Shown here: positions 35,605-47,300 of the stretch, one piece after another
Layout: every line of letters begins with the position of its first letter
How positions within the stretch are numbered: position 1 is the first letter of the stretch
Source of the DNA: Pogostemon cablin
Taxonomy: Eukaryota > Streptophyta > Magnoliopsida > Lamiales > Lamiaceae
Assembly: GCA_023678885.1 (NCBI GenBank)
Contig: CM043002.1
Location: 3,304,022 to 3,368,021, forward strand
Direction: 5' to 3'
Length of the DNA: 64,000 nt
Program-made: the position numbers and the translations under genes
The notes under the pieces: generated by a model
Told to the model about the DNA's origin: nothing
Databases searched by the model: none
The model's input: the letters and a program-made list of their open reading frames with translations, nothing else

Positions 35605-36132
35605 CTCCCACCATCCTATGTTAAATTTCACAATTTTTGTTTTCGTCCGTTTCATATTAAACTTCATCACTCAAAAAATAAAACATCACATCAATCCCCA
35701 ACTCAAAAAGTACAACTTAATTACAAATTTACCACTCACACCTAACAAACTTTATAATGTATATATTACCTGAAAATACTAGTACAAACTCCCTCCGTCC
35801 CACAACAAGAGTAACGGAACTTTTTTGCACCTAGATTAAGGGATATAATATTTAATGGGTAGTTGTGGGTAGTTGAGGTGAGAGAAATAATATTTTAAGT
35901 AGGTGTATTAGTGTGAAGTGTGGGGTTATGGAGAGAGAAAAAGTTAATTTGTGTGGGTCCATTTTACTAAAAAGGGAAATACACCTCTTATGTTGGGACG
36001 GACGAAAATGGTAAAATGCACTCCTTGTTGTGGGACGGAGAAAGTATTACTTACATAAAAATTTGTAAAAAATAATTTTTCTTAAACTCTATATTTATAG
36101 TAACAGTGAAAAATAATATGGGATAGGGAGAG
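35605..36132. mobile_element. Stowaway-like MITE interrupted by another Stowaway
   Basis: Outer ends CTCCCACCATCCTATGTTA and AATATGGGATAGGGAG, beside TA, belong to the family seen whole at 53546-53820. The outer copy is split by the element at 35789-36044. Taking that out restores the normal order of internal motifs. Confidence 0.8.
35789..36044. mobile_element. Inner Stowaway-like MITE (nested)
   Basis: Ends CTCCCTCCGTCCCACAACAA and TTGTTGTGGGACGGAGAAAG are inverted repeats of about 20 bp. It lies inside the Stowaway at 35605-36132. Confidence 0.85.
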
Positions 36133-36134
36133 TA

Positions 36135-37029
36135 TTAATTGTAGAGAAAAAATGTATGAAAAATGTGTGAATCGAGGGTTAATATAGTTTGTTGGTTTAT
36201 ATAGAGTAGATGATTTTAAAATTTTAATAATTTTGAATTTAAAAACTTAAATTTTAATTTTAAAATCTAAAATCAACATAGATCAATAATGCCGACCAAT
36301 ATTAATTTGAATTCAATCACACATACACTGTTTTAAATAATTAAAGGATATATAACTGAAAGTAAAAGGTTAAAAATAAATAAATAAATAAGTAGTATAA
36401 TAATTGGTATGTAGATGTACTAGTACAGAATGAATTATTTCCCATTTCAAAACGAACACTAATTAATTAGGGTCACAAATATAATAATTTATAATAATTG
36501 AATTTTTTTTATTTAATTTTGTAGGCACGTAGCTAATTATAATGCCAGTAGTAGTGCTAACACGTACGCGCTCTCCATTATTAAGTACACAAATATTCTT
36601 TCATTTAATTTAATTTAATTATTTCTAAGTTTCAACTTTATTAATTTCTCTGATAAATATTGAGCATTATTTGCGACCATCATGTACAGTATAATTAAAG
36701 TTTATTCAATTTGATACGTTAAAAAATAACTAAAATATAATCTCATCTCAAAATATTTCTGTATGTTTAAAAAATATGTATACTTAATAAAAATAGCAAT
36801 ATATAATAATATTGACATCCTTACAATATATACTACAAAAATACCATATACTTTTTTATTCTTTATTAATTCACATACAAAATTTTATATATTTATTTTA
36901 TTTATTACCCAAAATATCTCTCTTTCATTTTATTTATTTATACACTTAAAATACAACTTTTTTTCTTAATGCTTTTAAAACAAACAAATAATACCCTTTT
37001 AAGTATATATATAAAGTACTAAGGGTAGG
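36135..37029. other. AT-rich intergenic DNA
   Basis: Nothing recognisable; strongly AT-rich with short runs of TTTAATTTAATTTAATT. Confidence 0.5.
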
Positions 37030-37296
37030 TTTTGGGTGACACTATCAAGATCATTTTATACTTTTTTAAATAGTTATCACTTACGCTATAAAATATTACT
37101 TTTATCACTTTTCATTTATACTATAAGTAATTTGTTCATGAAATAACATTATTATTTTTCATTAATTTAGTATTACTTTTCATTATAACTGTTATCATTT
37201 TCTGTTCATCTCACTAATTTAGTACCACTTTTCATTATAATAATTATTACTTTCTCTCAATCTCACGTAAACCCTTATTTTACACCGTGTGAAACA
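37030..37296. mobile_element. Diverged MITE of family A
   Basis: Reverse-oriented relative of the element at 8147-8380. It shares TTATCACTTTT, TTTATACTATAA and TTGTTCATGAAATAA words and ends with TCTCACGTAA and CACCGTGTGAAAC. Confidence 0.55.
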
Positions 37297-37493
37297 AGTA
37301 GTTCCATATACAAGTATAGGGTATCAAGTTTGTTATTGTTTGAAAAAAAAAGGTTCCCTTCTATAATAATACTTAATAATGTCTTAGCTCGATCTATTAA
37401 TGATAAATATATCAATTTCAAATATTGAAACTTATTAAGTGTTTGAAAAATATTAAAATTTCAATTAAAAATGTATTTTATTAGAAAAATAGC

Positions 37494-37495
<2 letters not shown>

Positions 37496-37552
<57 letters not shown>
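37496..37552. repeat. (TTA)n microsatellite
   Basis: About 19 ATT units. Confidence 0.95.
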
Positions 37553-37553
<1 letters not shown>

Positions 37554-37835
37554 GACAATAAGACAATACTTCACTAGTACTATTACTTGATTACTTCGCA
37601 TGCTAAAAAAATTATTTGTAGACAATGCTTCTTGTATTATCATTAGTTTATTTTCTAGCATGTAGCTTATAAAATCAGAATCGAAAAACTTTTTTCGTTT
37701 TGGTTATTTTACTACGTCTTGATTCTTCCTTTCTTTGAGTTGAACATTTTTTTATGGAGTCATGAGTTATTTTATGCGAACTCACTTCATGCTTTTTCTT
37801 CTTAGAAAATATGTTTTCAAAGAACATTGCGTTTC

Positions 37836-38954
37836 TAATGCAGTGAGGGCGTATTAAAGGATAATAATACGAGAACAAGCTCTATATTTCATTGATTCCT
37901 AAAGAAGGAAAATAGACAACTCAAACACGTTGATTCATAAAAATACCGTAAAAGAGGTTATGAGACAATACTTATTTCATTAATCAAATTCAACTACCCT
38001 ACTACAATAAAATGACACTTATTTTATAGGTGATAATATCTAATACAATAAAAACATAAATAAAATTAAAGGAAACAAATTAAAATCAAATCATATTAAT
38101 ATCTAATTAATTTATACTATAATTATAAATTATCTTCCATAATCTCCATCATTCTCCTCCGCTTGGAGATGATTCGTCCTCAAATTGTGTTTGACCATAT
38201 TACAAACAAAAGTTCAAAGACGTGCTGGAATATCTTTAAATTCATATATGCCATAATCCTTCCGAAGTGTACCTCCATATTCAACATCTTTGCTTATTAT
38301 GAGATCCACAAAATATGAATCTTTTGGATCAAATATATCATCGTATGCATTATTGACTTTAATATCTTCATCACCTTCTTCGTCGAAAATTGGTGGACTA
38401 TCATAGTCATAATAGGAATTTTCTGAATCTTCTTCATCACTGTCGAAAACTCTATCATCTTCCTCATCGAAGATCGGTGGGCCATCAGATCTATCGAACG
38501 ATATGGGATCGAATACCAACAAGTCTTTTTGTTGGTAGATCTGCGTAACATCATCTTTATACGATGACTGATCATCATAAAAGGTATCAAAATCCATTTG
38601 AACAATATCGAAAATTTGGCTCTGATTACCAATTGATGCAGCGAGAGCATATAATAAAAATGATAATACGTAGAACAAGCTCTATAATCCTTTGATTCCT
38701 AAAGAATACCGGAAAATAGGCAACTCAAATACGTTAATTTATAAGAATGCCATAAAAGAGGTTACGAGACAACACTCATTTCATTAATCAAATTCAACTC
38801 CCATACTAAAATAAAATGACACCTATTTTATAGGTGATAATATCTAATACAATAAAAAATAAATAAAATTAAAGGAAACAAATCAAAATCAAATCATATT
38901 AATATCTAATTAATTTATGCTATAATTATAAATTATTTTCCATAATCTCCATCA
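37836..38954 (-). mobile_element. TRIM-like miniature LTR retrotransposon
   Basis: Two direct repeats (37836-38151 and 38634-38954, about 316 and 321 bp) begin TGATGGAGATTATGG on the minus strand. The inner one ends TGCATCA and the outer TGCATTA. A 5 bp duplication GTTTC lies on both sides (37831-37835 and 38955-38959). A primer-binding site like that of initiator tRNA-Met (TTGGTAATCAGAGCC) follows the 5' LTR directly, and a purine tract GCGGAGGAGAA precedes the 3' LTR. The inside is only 482 bp. The element is therefore complete in its replication signals but has no polymerase. Confidence 0.88.
38214..38678 (-). CDS. Acidic ORF inside the TRIM-like element
   Basis: A frame of 154 codons, beginning in the 5' LTR and crossing the primer-binding site, fills the internal region. 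It is very rich in Asp, Glu, Ser and Tyr, with two near-repeats of PPIFDEE. The acidic character recalls the tail after the gag zinc knuckle of the element at 9541-13557, so it may be a leftover of the gag-pol junction. I see no zinc knuckle, protease, reverse transcriptase or integrase motif. Whether it is translated is unknown; its start inside the LTR speaks against a normal gene. Confidence 0.4.
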   Translation of the reverse strand: MFYVLSFLLYALAASIGNQSQIFDIVQMDFDTFYDDQSSYKDDVTQIYQQKDLLVFDPISFDRSDGPPIFDEEDDRVFDSDEEDSENSYYDYDSPPIFDEEGDEDIKVNNAYDDIFDPKDSYFVDLIISKDVEYGGTLRKDYGIYEFKDIPARL

Positions 38955-39078
38955 GTTTCTAAATTCAATAGTCATTCCCTCATTCATTTCGGGAACTTTC
39001 GACATGTGGACAGTGGTGCTACAAGACACATCTACTCGGACAAGAAAATGTTCTCTACCTACATCCTGATAAGTGGCA

Positions 39079-39331
39079 CTCTCTTGTGAGACGGGTCGAT
39101 CCATTACTAAAGTATGCTTATTATATTGGTAAAGTATATATATCTATAGTTAAAGCATGTCAATAATAAATCATGTTATAACACCCTAAAATTATATTTT
39201 AATTTAATATTCTTCATACTTTAGAAAATACACTTTAACAACCAATAAATATAATTTATGTATATAATAAGCATATTTTAACACGTTTCACAAATCGTCA
39301 CATATAAATAACGTTTTACAAGAGATTTTGT
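39079..39331. mobile_element. MITE family B
   Basis: Second copy of the element at 20394-20621. It has CTCTCTTGTGAGACGGG at one end, ACAAGAGATTTTG at the other, and the same TTAAAGTATG and ATACTTTAGAAAATA words inside. Confidence 0.75.
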
Positions 39332-39498
39332 GCATAATAAAATGTATTAATCCCTGAATAGAGTCGTTCTATACAAATTAGGAGAATCTTGCATGTCCTT
39401 ATACAACAAGTATATCTAGACAATATTCGGGTATTAGCTCGTGAAATTCAAATTTCTTCGACAACAACTTCTTTTTCAAACATAGATTTTCTTTGGGC

Positions 39499-39739
39499 AA
39501 GTGTTGTGTAACACGTTTCATGTAAGTTGTAATGTGAGACGTATAAAAAGTAATATTAATATTATTAATTAAAAGTGATATTCAATTAATGAAAAATGAT
39601 AATTGTACAGTGAACTATTTTATAAACAATTTATAGTATATAAATAAAAAGTAATAATATTTTATAGCAAAAGTAATAATGATATTAGCACTTTTTATCC
39701 GTATCAAATAAAGACTTATATGAGACGATCTCGCACAAG
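39499..39739. mobile_element. MITE family A
   Basis: Relative of 8147-8380. It shares ACAATTTATAGTATA, AAAAAGTAATAATATTTTAT and the end TGAGACGATCTCGCACAAG. Confidence 0.8.
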
Positions 39740-40072
39740 TTTTTTTTTTCATTTTCCGTTGTACAAAATCATTGAATAAAATAGCAAACTTAAATTCTCC
39801 CTGGGCGAATGTCGTAGAAGAAAATCAATAATTAATCACATTGAATAAAATAGCAAACTTAAATTCTCCTTGGCGAATGGAATGTCGTAGAAGAAAATCA
39901 ATGATTAATCCAACACGCAATATTAGCATTCATTTTTTATTATTATTATTTTTTTATCCTCAAACGATAAATTTTCATTATTAGTGAATTGGTTAAAAGG
40001 TTTCTATGGTTAAACAAACAAAGAGAACGAGACCCCCACAAAGTAATACAACGACTCCATAAAGAAGATTTA

Positions 40073-40286
40073 GGGAATGTTTGGTAAAATTTAAGATGTG
40101 GAAAAAGGAATGAAAGATGTATGGATTTGGAGAGGTTTAGAATCAAACTCATACATCTCATTTAGGAGTATTGGAATGGTTGATTCCCATAAAGTGGGGT
40201 TTCATTCCATTCCAAACATCAAACCAAACAAGAAGTTTGATTCCATTCTCATTCTTTGGCTTCAAAAAGGCTCAACCAAACAGCCC
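40073..40286. mobile_element. Tourist-like MITE
   Basis: Inverted ends GGGAATGTTTGGT and ACCAAACAGCCC with TTA on both sides. Inside are TTGATTCCCATAAAGTGGGG and related paired words. Confidence 0.8.
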
Positions 40287-40614
40287 TTAAACACATTGTA
40301 AAGGACACCAACACTTTTTTGAGGAGACATAATAATAAAATTTAACACACTCAAACAATCGAGCAAATAAATAAAATATCCACTCTAATAAAGGCAAACT
40401 GTTGAATAAAACAACTTATGTGATTTATATCGATAGACGAATTCACCTAAAATACAAGAATACTCAAAATGCACCTGACAAACAAAAAAGGAATAAAAAA
40501 TGCAGGAGCGAAAAAGAAATGAGCAGGATGAGGAAGTCTATTCTCACCCCATTCACCACGCCACCTTTTTAATGGGAAGAATAAACTCAAACTAATTTCA
40601 AAGAATGATAAGTA

Positions 40615-40872
40615 CTCTCTCCATCCCATATTAATATTTTCAAATTTTTATTTTGGGTGTTCCATATAAAAGTTTATATTTCTCTTATATTAAATGAGAT
40701 CCACACAAAATATTTAAATATCTTCATAGGGCCCACAAAACAACACTACACTAGTACAACTACCCATTATATATTAAAATATTATATCTTTCATCTCAAT
40801 ACATATTATAATACTATACTTTTTAATCCACATACAAAAAGCAAACATAAACGTTTTAACGGGATGGAGGAG
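40615..40872. mobile_element. Stowaway-like MITE
   Basis: Ends CTCTCTCCATCCCATATTAA and AACGGGATGGAGGAG, each beside TA. Confidence 0.85.
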
Positions 40873-41187
40873 TAGGATATTAGGTAATTAAGAAGAGAAA
40901 GGACTTGTATAATTGGTCTCGATTCTTGGAAAGAGTTAAATAAATAAATTAAAGAAAAAAAAAGAAAGAAAAAAAAGTAGCATTTACATATTCTTGTGAG
41001 AGAGTTAACATGAGTTCGGGCATGCAATTGAGTTTGTTCATAGCGACATAGAGGAGGTTGTCATGTATCCTACACATGATCTAGGTGAAAGAAAACAAAG
41101 TTATATGTCGTATATCCTACAATTGATCTAGGTAAAAGAAAAAAGTTACATATAAAAATGTACGTTTAGTTGGGCTATATGTAGTAC

Positions 41188-42260
41188 TCCCTCCATTTAG
41201 GACAATAGTTCATTTTTCTTCTATAAATTAAATCATTTTATGAAATGAGAGGAGTAATAATATGAGTTAGTCATGTGCGGGTGTATAATGATTTTTATTT
41301 ATTTTATTTTTTTATGGATTTGAAAATAAAATTATACTCTATAAATTAATATTAAACTTTAAGTGAGTGTTTGATTCGCATTAACTGAGTTAATGTATAA
41401 GTTAAAAAAAGATTGTACATATGATTAACGAGATATAAAGTTGTAAATATGAAAATTCCTTTAATTTTTAGTACTTTCAAGGGATATTGAGACTCACACA
41501 GGGCATATTTTATTGGATCCTAATTTACTTAATTTTTAGTAATGGGCTAAGAAGATAATTAAGTTTATATAAAAAAAATTGTTGAGAATGTTGAATAAAA
41601 TGTAAAATAATAAATAAAGTTGTTGGAATTGATAAATAAAGTAAAAAATAGATAAGATGTATATTGTATTTTTTCTATTAATGAAATGTACATAAATAAT
41701 GAGACACCTCAAATAAAAAGTGTGTATAAATACATGAGACGTAGGAAGTACTTCCTCCGTCCCAAGAATACTACTACGTATTTGGTGGCACGAAATTTAA
41801 GAAAAATAATTTTTTTGTTGTAATGATGTAAGAAAGAGAATGGGTATGTTAGGTAATTTAATAGAATAATAAAGTGAACGATATAATTGACTTGAACTAG
41901 ATTATGTGTAAAAATAACTAGACATTTTTGTTATAGTATTAGTAATATTGTGTATTGTTTCCTTTTTTAGAATGTGCAAGTATTCTTAGAACATAGTTAG
42001 TTAATATATTTCTCATAAGATATTTAATTCATATACTCTCTCAAATAAATACACATTCACTTTTTGCACGTAAATTATAAGAAATATTATTATTTAATAT
42101 ATAGTAGGTAGCTATATTAGTGGAGGGTGTGATCGACCCATAATTAATTGTATTAGTGATGTGTGTGGGTCCCACGTGTTTAAAAAGAGAAATATGTACC
42201 TTTAGTACGAACACCTAAAATGGCGGGATGTATACCTTGTTGATTGATAGATAGAGTAAA
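41188..42260. other. Decayed Stowaway pieces and AT-rich DNA
   Basis: CTCCCTCCATTTAGGACAAT at 41190, GAGACGTAGGAAG at about 41737, CTTCCTCCGTCCCAAGAATA at 41751 with partner TATTCTTAG near 41975, and a fainter pair at 42035-42240 look like ends of several diverged or overlapping elements. No gene. Confidence 0.5.
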
Positions 42261-42329
42261 TAATTAATCTAAATAATTTGAGGTATACATAGTGTGCTCA
42301 TTTCTTTATAAGTTTATATTACATATTTT

Positions 42330-42550
42330 CTGCGCATCTTCGTAAATTATTTTTTATATCACACGTTATATGATTGATCGCATCAGATCTTTTACATTAT
42401 TTTTGTAGATCATTTTTTGTGTCACACGTGATATGATTGATCACATCGGATCTTCTACGTCATTTTTTGTATTATCATTTTTTGTGTGGATTGATTACAT
42501 CGGATCTTCTACGTCATTTTTGTATGTGCCACACATGATATAATTGACAC
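42330..42550. repeat. ~65 bp tandem repeat, 3-4 copies
   Basis: Units with the words CACACGTGATATGATTGATC, ACATCGGATCTTCTACGTCA and TTTTTTGT follow each other with small deletions. Confidence 0.75.
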
Positions 42551-43012
42551 ATAAAAGGGAAAAAAATCTGATAATTGCCCATAAAGTTTAATCTTTCCTT
42601 TTTAAATTATAGTTTCCAACTTCATTACAAAGCGTTAATTGAACTCATAAAACTTAGAAGATTGCCTTATTATAACATAATTCGAATGTTTAGTTATTTA
42701 ATAATTTCTTTGTACACTCTTGCACTTTAATACATAACATGTTTTATTTATTAATAAAATTCTCAGTGCAGATTTTTTTTTAAAAAAATAATAAATAAAA
42801 TTGGTGCATGGCTTAAAGAATTTTAGTTAAGAAGCTACAGTAATCTTGAATGTACAAAGTAATTTAAGTTGTTACAGTATCATTATATTAATAATTAATA
42901 ATTTCGATAAAATTAATTAATTACTCTTTTATACTATATATAACCTACCTTTTCTAACTATTCATGTCTATAATTTTTTTAGTGATTTTATAGTTTACAC
43001 ACATGAAAATGG

Positions 43013-43015
<3 letters not shown>

Positions 43016-43085
<70 letters not shown>

Positions 43086-43112
43086 AAATTGGAGGTGTTG
43101 GGGGGGGGGGGG
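43016..43112. repeat. (TA)n microsatellite and poly-G run
   Basis: About 33 TA units, then a run of about 14 G within TTGG(G)nAAGAG at 43099-43112. Confidence 0.95.
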
Positions 43113-43814
43113 GAAGAGAAATTAGGCAGAAATTTAAATTGAAGAGATGTAGTATATATAGATGGGCATTCATTAAAAAATTCAACTTAATAAAATGAAC
43201 AATATGGTTAAACTAAAAGAATTCCAACCAGAAGATCATGTCATGACATGATCTAGATATTGAAGAACTTGATATGCATTGTATTAAAGCCTAATTTAAT
43301 TAATTAATTATATCACCAATTAATTAAGTAAATTAAAAATTTAACAGATTAACCATTTCAAAATTTGATGATCTTTTTTTTTAATTTCTTTGATGAAACT
43401 AAACTCTAGGCTAGGGATTCAAAGATGACATAATTTCTTCATCAAAATTAAGTTTGGCCAGATCAGCTGTACTTCAACCTTTGCTGTTGTATCCTGCAAT
43501 TTATGCACATACCCCATGAGAGAGAAAGAGATAGCAGAAAATCTAAGGTGAAAAACGAAGCACATAGAAGGACAAATGGACCACCAAACTACTACTGTAA
43601 GAATGTTCAGATATTTGCAAGAAACTGGTATACTTGTCTCAAGATCCAACCAGAAACTGTATACAAAAATGGACCCCACCACCACCCTCCAACAACCCCA
43701 CCCCACCCCAGATGAGATCTTCATCGTATCTCATAAATCCTGACAGATAATTTGTCAACTGTAAGAAAAAAAAGAAAACAACACAAAATGGCATCAAGAA
43801 ATTAAGATGATGAA

Positions 43815-43945
43815 CAGCTGGAGAGGGGTGAGGAGCCCTTGTTGGAGGAGAAGAACACGTGCGATTTCCCGACCCGACCCGAGTGGATCCGAGAACTTGC
43901 ACGTGCCCTGCTTCTCCAACGAGAGGTGCACACCCATGTACTCGC
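43815..43945 (-). ncRNA. MIR164: MIR164 precursor hairpin
   Basis: miR164 guides cleavage of mRNAs for NAC transcription factors of the CUC and NAC1 type, limiting organ-boundary and lateral-root programmes. On the minus strand 43918-43898 equals the 21 nt of canonical plant miR164 (starts TGGAGAAGCAGG, ends CACGTGCA). The opposite arm, 43862-43841, reads GCACGTGTTCTTCTCCTCCA, the usual miR164* shape, and pairs with it apart from a few mismatches. The loop is only about 35 nt (GC-rich, with GGGTCGGGTCGGG), and the stem continues outward with GGGTGTGCACC and GGCTCCTCACCCC. Family identity is near certain from the mature sequence and star. Which MIR164 paralogue this is, and whether it is expressed, cannot be seen. 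Confidence 0.96.
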
Positions 43946-44033
43946 ACTCCATTGCTAGCCAGAGAGGTGTAACTGTAACCTAGAGGAGCTGTAGACTTGA
44001 CGGCAAAGTGAGAGTGGAATGGGAATGGCACAT

Positions 44034-44043
44034 CTATATATAG
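44034..44043 (-). promoter_or_regulatory. TATA box of MIR164
   Basis: CTATATATAG lies about 115 bp before the mature miRNA on the minus strand, which would place transcription start near 44005, about 60 nt before the hairpin. A GA repeat (GAGAGAGAGAGA, 44227-44241) further upstream is a plausible GAGA-type element. Confidence 0.7.
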
Positions 44044-44548
44044 GGAAGAGAGAGAAAGATAGGAGAGAGAGAGTAAAAAAAGGTAGCACTGGAGTCTGGA
44101 GTGGGCATTCTTTAAAGAGTATCATGATGGAAGGAAAGGTGAACAAGTAAAATATATACATAGATCATTGATTTTCAATACAGCATTAATTAATTGATAA
44201 TTGCAGCTGTGGTAAGTAATACTTATGAGAGAGAGAGAGACTTTCATATGGGCAATGCAGAATCACTCTTGGGTATAAATGTGTAGGAGTGAAATTGATT
44301 ACTGAGTTGAAAATTGAAATGAGTTGAGTTCGATTCTAAAGCAAGCAAACAATGCCCACAATTTTCTTTCGAATCATGAACTTTTTCTTATTTTATTTTA
44401 TTTGTACCATCATCATTCATCATATATATATTACTCACTTTGTAGTTTGTTCCTATTAATTTTTCACTTTCATTTTGTAAATAAAAGAGAGAGAGAATTT
44501 GGGTGGAATGATTAATAAATTAACAAAAGTATAGGATATATATATATA

Positions 44549-44800
44549 CTACCTCCGTCCCATTTCAAACTTCACGTTTGCTTTTTCACGTAGATTAAGA
44601 AATGTAATATTTTAATGTGTAGTGAGGTAAGAGAAATATTATTTTAATGTGAAGTGGGTAGATGTAATAGTGTGATGTGTGGGGTAATGGAGAGAGAAAT
44701 AATTAATTTGTGTGAGTCCCATTTAATAAAAAGGGAAATGTAAAGATTGAAATGAGACTCCTAAATTGAAAATATGTAAATATTGAAATGAGATGGAGGA
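44549..44800. mobile_element. Stowaway-like MITE
   Basis: Ends CTACCTCCGTCCCATTTCAA and TTGAAATGAGATGGAGGA beside TA. A further left end (CTCTCTCCATCCAAAATAAC) starts at 44813 without a clear partner. Confidence 0.8.
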
Positions 44801-45389
44801 TATATTTTACTCTCTCCATCCAAAATAACTATGTCTATTCGTTGTATATGGATACAAAATTAAAGAAATATTATTTCTTTATTGTAAGAAAAAATTGGGG
44901 TAAGTGGGTAATTTAAAATAAAAAAAATAAAGGATTTATTACTATCTAACACAAACTAGTAAATACATTAACGTAAAAATATTACTAATAGGTACAATGT
45001 ATTAGCATGAGATACCAAATATATCCCTATATAAAATAAAATATAATGTTAAATCATATACATGCTCCCGTTATCATCGCTGATTTCGTCGTTTATGTTG
45101 TAATCACCCCCTCCTCGTCTCTCTACCTACCATTATCATCAATTCACCATCTTCGCTTAATCAAATATTCTGCCAAAAAAGTTAGTATTCTATTCTCTAT
45201 CTCCTAACGTTTTTTACCCTTCCTCTCTCTAGGATGTGTGTTTATATATATTCAGGATCCTTGTATGTATGTATAATTGAGTATCACATAATTCAGATGA
45301 TTTAACTGCATATTTTTTTCTATTAGGATATTAGTATTACTTTGGACTAATTAATGGTTCCCATTCTCGATTAATTGGTTAATTGGAGT

Positions 45390-45900
45390 GGACGCCTGAA
45401 TGTGGAAATGATGACCTTGTTCTTTTGCCCAGTTGTCTTGTCCACGAATATCCTGAACACCATGTATACGTATTTTTAAAACAAATATCCTGAACACCAC
45501 ATATATAGATTTCTGAACACAAGTCAAAATCTTTTCGAACGGTGTGAGTGAGAGAAAATTAATTATTAAATTATGAACACAAATTTCTAAATAATATGTA
45601 ATGAATATCTGAACATAAGTAAGGATAAGGGACACCACGTAATGAACTTCTGATCACAAGGATAATAGAGTATCATCTGGTAGTGTGAGTGAAAGAAAAT
45701 TAATTATTAAACTCTGAATATAAATATCTGGCATAACAAGTAAGGATAATGGAGTATCATCGAATGTGAGTGAGAGAAAATTAATTATTAAACTCTGAAT
45801 ACAAATATCTGAACACCATGTAATAAATTTCTGAACACAAAGCAAGGAAAGGGATACTCATAATGAATTTCTGAATACAAGTAAGGATAAGGGAGTACGT
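45390..45900. repeat. Degenerate ~115 bp tandem repeat
   Basis: Units contain AATATCTGAACACCATGTAA, AATTTCTGAACACAAGTAAG, GATAAGGGAGTATCATC and GTGAGTGAGAGAAAATTAAT in varying order, four to five times. Confidence 0.75.
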
Positions 45901-46232
45901 ATCATCCGGCTTTCAATCAACGCAATAAACTTCCTCTTATTTTTATGGAGAGAATCATGGGATAATTTTTCTCTTTAATATTATATTAAATATAACACTC
46001 TTTTAAATTATTTTTGAACACAATTAAAATAAGGGTAAGAAAGATATTTTACTCATTACTATTAACCTAATGTATCTATTAATAATTATAGTGTATAAAA
46101 TGTACCTGGTGGTAATGGACTCAAAAATAAATAAATAAAAATATTGAGAATGATGAATAAAAATTAAAAAAAAAAGTAAATAAAGTTGTTGAAATTGATG
46201 AATAAAATATAAAAAGTAAGTAAGATATATTA

Positions 46233-46562
46233 TCCCCTTCTTACACTTATTTTCACACTTTCCATTTTCGTCCGTCCCACACTTATCTTCACCACAAAAA
46301 AAATCATATCAACCAACAACCTTAAAAGTTATCTTAATTTCAAATATACTACTCTCACCTAATATACATAACATAATTTATAATTTATTTATTGCCTAAA
46401 AATACCACAATACTCATAAAAAATTAATAAAGTTAGTAAACAAACAACTGTTATTAAACTACGTATCCATAGTAATGATGCAGATAACTACGAGACGGAT
46501 GAAGTATAATATATTTTTACTATTAATGGAACATGCATAAATATGTGGGACGGCGAAGGGAG
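46233..46562. mobile_element. Stowaway-like MITE, diverged
   Basis: Starts TCCCCTTCTTACACTTATTT and ends GTGGGACGGCGAAGGGAG. Internal order matches the family at 53546-53820. Confidence 0.65.
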
Positions 46563-47300
46563 TATAAATTACACTATTTTCAAGCTTCACCTTTAATGTT
46601 TCACGTTGCTTATAAAATTATTATTTTTATCAATTTTATTGACTTTTGTGGATAATTTATTATTTTTATGCAATAAATAAAGTGTAAAATAATGTTATAA
46701 GTGTGAAAAAGAAGAGGAAAATTTGAAATTAAAATAACTTTTAATGTAATTTGATAAAGTTTTATTTCTTTTTTTTTGCTGAAAAGTATTGTAGGACGGA
46801 CGTAGGAATGTATATTAATGATATTATTATTTAATGCATAAGAGATAGTTATATTTATGGAGTATATGTTATTCTATGTTTTAGTTGTATTAATAGTGTA
46901 TGAGTTCTATATTTCTAAATAGAGTTAGTCTCTAGTAAATCGGGTTTACATTACAAACTTTTGTAAATCCTGTTTTATTTTTAATTTAAACCCCTAGCAA
47001 AACATATATAATAGGAATGAAAGAGAGGTTAGAGTGAGAAAAAATCAAGATTTTTACATGATAATAAGTTATGTAAATCGGGTTTATATGAGTGTTTGTA
47101 TTTAAAAAATGAATAAATAACTTATATAATGAGAGGAACAAAATGATAAAATAGACATTAGACAAGGCTAAATAGAGTAACAAATAAATCTCCACGTACA
47201 ACCTTATGTAACTACTTACTAATTTGCTCAATGTCTATTTTAAGATTTAGCATTTATTTCGAGATAATTATTTCATATTGTGATTCATTATTTATTTTTG

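Noticed and set aside
37461..37661. Open frame with poly-Ile
   Set aside because: Translation of the ATT microsatellite.
37831..38962. 8 bp target duplication GTTTCTAA of the TRIM-like element
   Set aside because: Comparing the two LTR ends shows TGCATCA/TGCATTA belongs to the LTR, so the duplication is the normal 5 bp GTTTC and the further TAA match is chance.
42988..43185. Open frame with Tyr-Ile repeats
   Set aside because: It is the translation of the TA microsatellite and poly-G run.
43419..44031. Protein-coding frames around MIR164
   Set aside because: They overlap the miRNA transcript and have no recognisable domain; the miRNA explains the locus.
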